Assembly: GCF_018128225.1 (NCBI RefSeq)
Contig: NZ_CP072377.1
Location: 992,001 to 1,056,000 of the forward strand
Direction of reading: 5' to 3'
DNA: 64,000 nt
DNA from: Leptotrichia sp. oral taxon 218
Lineage (GTDB): Bacteria; Fusobacteriota; Fusobacteriia; Fusobacteriales; Leptotrichiaceae
Position numbers and translations under genes: made by a program
Shown here: positions 62,905-64,000 of the stretch, in pieces
Numbering within the stretch: the stretch's first letter is position 1
Layout: each line of letters starts with the position of its first letter
The notes under the pieces: model-generated
Database searches by the model: none
Told to the model about the DNA's origin: nothing
The model's input: the letters and a program-made list of their open reading frames with translations, nothing else

Positions 62905-64000
62905 TTGAAAAAAATATTTTTAATTTTACTTCTGCTATTTATGGTTGTGTCATGTGAATTAGAAGATGCCAGAGAAGCTTATAATAAAAAGGAATATCTA
63001 AAAAGTATAGAATTAGTTTTTAATTATTTTGAAACAAATCCAAAAAAATTAATAAAATTAAGCCTGAAATAAAAAATGAAATTATGGAAAAGTTTTTGAA
63101 TATTACAAATCATTATAAAGTGATGACAGGGAGTGGTGATTTGAGCGAAAGACAGAAAGGTTATGAAGAATTGGTTAAAATTTATGCATTATTTGATACT
63201 TATAAAAACTCTTCAGCTTTTTCGGATTTTCAGCAAAAATATCCTTTGGATGAATCTTTGAATAATATTGAAAAAATAATTACGCAAAGATTAAAAAATA
63301 ATAATTATAATTATGAATATTATGGTTATGACTATTTTAAAGATGTGACGAATGATATAAATAATTATTATGAAGATATCTTAAAATTTATTGAATCTAT
63401 GGAAAAAAATCCCAAAATATCTAATGAAATGGCTTTAAAATATGAACAAATAAGTAAGCAGATAAATAAAAATAAAGCTAATAAATTTATCGAATTTGCT
63501 AATACAAGTGAAAATAAAAAAAATTATAGAGAAGCACAGAGATTTTACGAAGAAGCTGATAAACTTTTTGTAATAACTCGCCAAGATGCAAAAAAAGTCT
63601 CAATTAAAACAAAGGAATTAAAAGAAAAGGCTGATTTGCAAGCAGCAGAAAACGCATATAGTATAGCTTTATCAATCCTTAAAAATGCTAAAACTAGAAA
63701 TGACTATAGAAACGCAGTTTGGGGTTTAGAAAGAGCAAATGAACTTGTTCCAAATTATAAAGATTCTGTAAGTTTGATTTCAAAATATAAAGATAAAATT
63801 TATGTAAAATACAATATTTTTGGGTGTAGCAATAGCTGGGTTGAAAAATATCTAGATAAAAAATTGGAAAATGTCATTGGTAAGAAAACTTCTGCAAATT
63901 CTGCTGAAGTTCAAATAAATTGCAGAGTTACTGATAACTATAATATTTCTACATTTCCTAGCAATATTGAAAATCTGATAGAAATAAGGGAAATTGTAAA
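62905..64000 (+). pseudogene. Lipoprotein of unknown function, frameshifted and cut by window edge
   Basis: A TTG start follows GGAAGGATG. The first frame encodes a lipoprotein signal (FLILLLLFMVVSC, lipobox VVSC) and stops at 63072 after 55 codons. A second frame is open from before that stop to the window end, with matching composition. One extra A in the A7 run at 63042-63048 joins them. The body is helical and K/N/E-rich, with TPR-like helical pairs (KNYREAQRFYEEADKLF and RNAVWGLERANELVPNYKD). The C-terminal end is missing. Its layout recalls the two exported paralogues at 57.8-59.9 kb but shows no close match. Function unknown. Confidence 0.7.

Noticed and set aside
1-64000. CRISPR array or cas genes, expected interest in Leptotrichia
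   Set aside because: No regularly spaced direct repeats and no Cas-like protein were found; the repeats seen are A/T tandem units or element ends.
1-64000. tRNA or rRNA genes
   Set aside because: No intergenic stretch shows a cloverleaf-like GC-rich segment or conserved rRNA sequence.

Overview
The window is a very AT-rich chromosomal segment from a Gram-negative anaerobe. It is most likely a Leptotrichia species (Fusobacteriota). The evidence is a giant autotransporter with the N-terminal module typical of that genus, an almost complete front half of the lipid A pathway (lpxC-fabZ-lpxA-lpxI-lpxB) in an otherwise Firmicutes-like gene repertoire (rplU-prp-rpmA with an L27 that carries a cleavable leader, ABC-F, AzlCD), FabV as enoyl-ACP reductase, and MORN-repeat exported proteins. 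Genus is inferred from gene content; species is not claimed.

Layout. 1-5775: 3'-truncated autotransporter (minus). 6-9.8 kb: membrane protein, exported MORN protein, small exported protein, TtcA-type thiolase and a DUF4911 protein (plus). 9.8-12.6 kb: rsmA, hpt, and the translation operon infC-rpmI-rplT with an attenuator-bearing leader (minus). 13-16.1 kb: tcdA, a membrane protein, htpX and a small membrane protein (plus). 16.1-22 kb: DUF1858 protein, a solo TnpB insertion element, superoxide dismutase, an orphan response regulator next to mrp, an exported cysteine hydrolase (plus) and metA. 22-31.6 kb: one long minus-strand run: lpxC, fabZ, lpxA, lpxI, lpxB, MATE pump, plsY, gpsA, a sigma-70 factor, dnaN, metA. 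This links lipid A, phospholipid and replication genes. 31.9-37.9 kb: NADH oxidase, argH, CBS/CorC membrane protein and purine permease (plus). 37.9-44.6 kb: PBP1A, rlmN (minus), fabV (plus), pyrC-pyrE (minus). 44.9-47.9 kb: amt-glnB and azlC-azlD (plus). 47.9-51.7 kb: a DUF4272 gene, a small membrane protein, mgtE and a NUDIX hydrolase (minus). 52-54.8 kb: ABC-F (plus), then rplU-prp-rpmA (minus). 55-61 kb: pfkA-pyk, two paralogous exported proteins, yigZ, recR (plus). 61.2-62.7 kb: thrC (minus). 62.9 kb to the end: a lipoprotein cut by the window edge.

The most striking window-wide observation is that seven reading-frame anomalies are each explained by one missing base in an A/T homopolymer. 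They lie in the response regulator, the MATE/plsY boundary, lpxC, nox, DUF4272 (twice) and the last lipoprotein. Adding back one base gives family-typical lengths (225, 462 plus 210, 282, 446 and 405 aa). Because lpxC is normally essential in LPS-bearing cells, the likeliest cause is homopolymer undercalling in the assembly; real contraction mutations are the alternative. Other points of interest are a probable AUA start codon for infC with an upstream terminator-like attenuator, an L21-type leader on rplU, an L27/Prp processing pair, a solo TnpB with an orphan copy of its left end 34 kb away, a PII protein lacking the uridylylated tyrosine, and two tandem exported paralogues of unknown function. 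I found no CRISPR array, cas gene, rRNA or tRNA here and no convincing wholly new multi-gene system.
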